Shown here: positions 5,201 through 6,254 of the stretch, in pieces
Position numbering within the stretch: the first letter of the stretch is position 1
Layout: each line of letters starts with the position of its first letter
Origin: Candidatus Stahliibacteriota bacterium
GTDB lineage: Bacteria > Hydrothermota > Tepidihabitantia > B3-TA06
Length of the DNA stretch: 6,254 nucleotides
Reading direction: 5' to 3'
Assembly: GCA_030592225.1 (NCBI GenBank)
Contig: JAUVJT010000125.1
Location: 1 to 6,254, forward strand
Notes under the pieces: generated by a model
The model's input: the letters and a program-made list of their open reading frames with translations, nothing else
Database searches by the model: none
Told to the model about the DNA's origin: nothing
Made by a program: the position numbers and the translations under genes

Positions 5201-5817
5201 CTCGCCTTCTTTATCACGAGGAACCCGCCATTAGGTCCGGGAACCGACCCTCTAAGATAGAGAAGTTTGCGGTCGGTATCCACCTGTACCACGCGAAGAT
5301 TATGAATGGTCTGGCGTTCATTCCCATAATGTCCAGGCTGACTGCGTCCCTTCCAGATGTGTCCGGGTGAAGTACCCTGGCCTGCGGAACCAACGCGACG
5401 ATGGTGATTTGAACCGTGCGTACGCGGACCGCCGTGCCAATTGTGACGTTTCATACCGCCGGCAAAACCGCGCCCCTTGGTCCAGCCTATCACGTCCACC
5501 TTATCTCCGGGGGCAAACATACCAACATCAAGTTTTTTGCCTGCTTTGGTATCTGTTTCAAGTTCTCCCCGAAGTTCCATTACCCTGGCCGGGATGTGAT
5601 CCAGACCAGCCGCTTTCTTAAGGTGTCCGCGCAGAGGCTTGGTTGCGCGCTTGCGACGGCCTACGCCGAGTTGTACCGCGGCATAACCATCGCGTCCGAC
5701 GGTCTTGCACTGAACGAGGAAACAATCGTCCATGTCCACGAGGGTAACCGGAGTTACCTTGCGACCGTCTTCGTAAACCCTGCTCATTCCGAGTTTACAT
5801 CCAAGCATTGCTTTCAT
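5197..5817 (-). CDS. rplC: Large-subunit ribosomal protein L3 (uL3)
   Basis: L3 is one of the first proteins to bind 23S rRNA; its central extension reaches close to the peptidyl transferase centre. The 206-residue product has normal length. It opens MKAMLGCKLGMSRVYEDG, has VTPVTLVDMD and DGYAAVQLGVG, then the extension GWTKGRGFAGGMKRHNWHGG, HGSNHHRRVGSAGQGTSPGH and QPGHYGNERQTIHNLRVVQ, ending with LRGSVPGPNGGFLVI. The site methylated by PrmB in E. coli (Gln150) aligns with Thr149, so that modification is not expected, as in many bacteria outside Proteobacteria. The first Met fits the family (usually MKG-LGKKLGM); Met4 is an alternative but leaves the protein short. It is the only gene here preceded by a true spacer, 27 bases with an AGGA at 5825-5828. 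Confidence 0.98.
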   Translation of the reverse strand: MKAMLGCKLGMSRVYEDGRKVTPVTLVDMDDCFLVQCKTVGRDGYAAVQLGVGRRKRATKPLRGHLKKAAGLDHIPARVMELRGELETDTKAGKKLDVGMFAPGDKVDVIGWTKGRGFAGGMKRHNWHGGPRTHGSNHHRRVGSAGQGTSPGHIWKGRSQPGHYGNERQTIHNLRVVQVDTDRKLLYLRGSVPGPNGGFLVIKKAR

Positions 5818-5844
5818 GAATCTTTCCTACTTCCTTAAAAATTT
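5818..5844 (-). promoter_or_regulatory. rpsJ–rplC spacer with rplC ribosome binding site
   Basis: This 27-base gap is the only real intergenic spacer in the window. On the coding strand it is A/T-rich at its upstream end and purine-rich downstream, with AAGGA at 5832-5836 and AGGA at 5825-5828. The second lies seven bases before the rplC ATG and is the likelier Shine-Dalgarno sequence. The gap is too short for a transcription terminator or an attenuator, and I see no hairpin in it. Confidence 0.6.
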
Positions 5845-6165
5845 CTAACTCTTTACTGAATGAATCTCTATCTCGACACCGGCCGGAACCTCAAGGCGCA
5901 TGAGCGCATCCACCATTTCAGAGGTCGCCTCGGCTATCTCGATAAGGCGTTTGTGCACCTTAAACTCGAACTGTTCGCGGCTGCGCTTATCGATATGCGG
6001 TGAACGAAGCACGGTGTACAGAGAGCGGCGTGTCGGCAAAGGTATGGGACCTGCAACACGTGCGCCGGTGCGCTTCGCGATATCCACAATGTCTTTGGCC
6101 GACTGGTCAAGAATCCTGTAGTCGTAAGCCTTAAGCTTGATACGAATCTTGTCTATACTGGCCAC
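5845..6165 (-). CDS. rpsJ: Small-subunit ribosomal protein S10 (uS10), GTG start
   Basis: S10 belongs to the 30S head and, as NusE, also joins the NusB/NusG antitermination complex that links transcription to translation. The 106-residue product has the full family pattern: KIRIKLKAYDYRILDQSAKD (residues 6-25), GARVAGPIPLPTRRSLYTVL (34-53), SREQFEFKVHKRLIEI (62-77), then DALMRLEVPAGVEIEI. A few residues (HSVKS) extend past the usual end. The start is GTG at 6163-6165, followed by Ala-Ser as is common in S10; it shares one base with the tuf stop (TAGTG). Only a weak AAGG lies upstream, about ten bases away, so initiation probably depends on coupling to tuf translation. No leader separates it from tuf. 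Confidence 0.97.
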   Translation of the reverse strand: MASIDKIRIKLKAYDYRILDQSAKDIVDIAKRTGARVAGPIPLPTRRSLYTVLRSPHIDKRSREQFEFKVHKRLIEIAEATSEMVDALMRLEVPAGVEIEIHSVKS

Positions 6166-6254
6166 TATTCAATAACCTTGGTGACCACGCCTGCGCCCAC
6201 GGTGCGGCCGCCCTCGCGGATGGCAAAACGGGAACCGTCCTCGAGCGCAACGTC
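6165..6254 (-). CDS. tuf: Elongation factor Tu, C-terminal 29 residues only
   Basis: EF-Tu delivers aminoacyl-tRNA to the ribosomal A site using GTP. The window holds only the end of the gene: 29 codons and a TAG stop at 6165-6167, reading DVALEDGSRFAIREGGRTVG and AGVVTKVIE. This is the conserved end of domain 3, with the GRTVGAGVV motif found in nearly all bacterial EF-Tu proteins. Codons here favour GGC, CGC, ACC and GTG, as expected for a very highly expressed gene. The gene enters from beyond the right edge, so length, GTPase domain and upstream control cannot be judged. The TAGTG overlap with rpsJ places tuf and the S10 cluster in one transcript. fusA, rpsG and rpsL are expected further upstream, but this is an inference from the common str-operon order. 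Confidence 0.95.
   Translation of the reverse strand, partial: DVALEDGSRFAIREGGRTVGAGVVTKVIE

Noticed and set aside
5416..5838. Plus-strand 140-codon open frame opposite rplC.
   Set aside because: Antisense to the whole of a conserved L3 gene, with no domain and no start signal that stands out.
1..6254. Possible mobile element, CRISPR array, defence or biosynthetic system, or RNA gene.
   Set aside because: The whole window is filled by conserved ribosomal protein genes in standard order, with 29 non-coding bases in total. No repeats, attachment sites, tRNA-like folds or foreign genes are visible.

Overview
The window is a continuous piece of the bacterial str–S10–spc ribosomal protein cluster, read entirely on the minus strand. 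In transcription order (right to left) it holds the 3' end of tuf (EF-Tu), then rpsJ (S10), rplC (L3), rplD (L4), rplW (L23), rplB (L2), rpsS (S19), rplV (L22), rpsC (S3), rplP (L16), rpmC (L29), rpsQ (S17), rplN (L14), rplX (L24) and the first 145 codons of rplE (L5). The order matches the S10 operon followed by the start of the spc operon, with no insertion, loss or rearrangement. tuf runs off the right edge and rplE off the left edge. Plus-strand open frames are shadows of these genes.

The layout is very compact. Of 14 gene junctions, 12 overlap: six as ATGA, five as a one-base overlap (TAATG, TGATG or TAGTG) and one by 14 bases (rplP/rpmC). The only non-coding DNA is 27 bases between rpsJ and rplC and 2 bases between rpsC and rplP. 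I see no promoter, terminator, attenuator leader, RNA gene, repeat array or mobile element. The genes look like one transcription unit with translational coupling, entered from tuf or further upstream. There is no room for an E. coli-type S10 leader (the L4-binding attenuator) directly before rpsJ.

The organism is a bacterium of moderate GC. L2 carries HPMGGGEG followed by SRKGL, a form I recall from Bacteroidota and relatives (FCB group) rather than the HPHGGGEG…PWG form of most bacteria. However, tuf directly before rpsJ is not the arrangement I recall for typical Bacteroidota (fusA–rpsJ). A less studied FCB-related lineage is a reasonable guess, but it is an inference from a few residues and gene order.

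No new biological system is visible. What merits a second look is protein-level variation: L29 has a roughly 66-residue lysine/alanine/serine/threonine-rich tail that doubles its length; the L4 and L22 loops that line the exit-tunnel constriction both depart from consensus at their tips; the S3 KH domain has lost the final glycine of its GxxG loop; and L2 has Met in place of the second His of HPHGGG.
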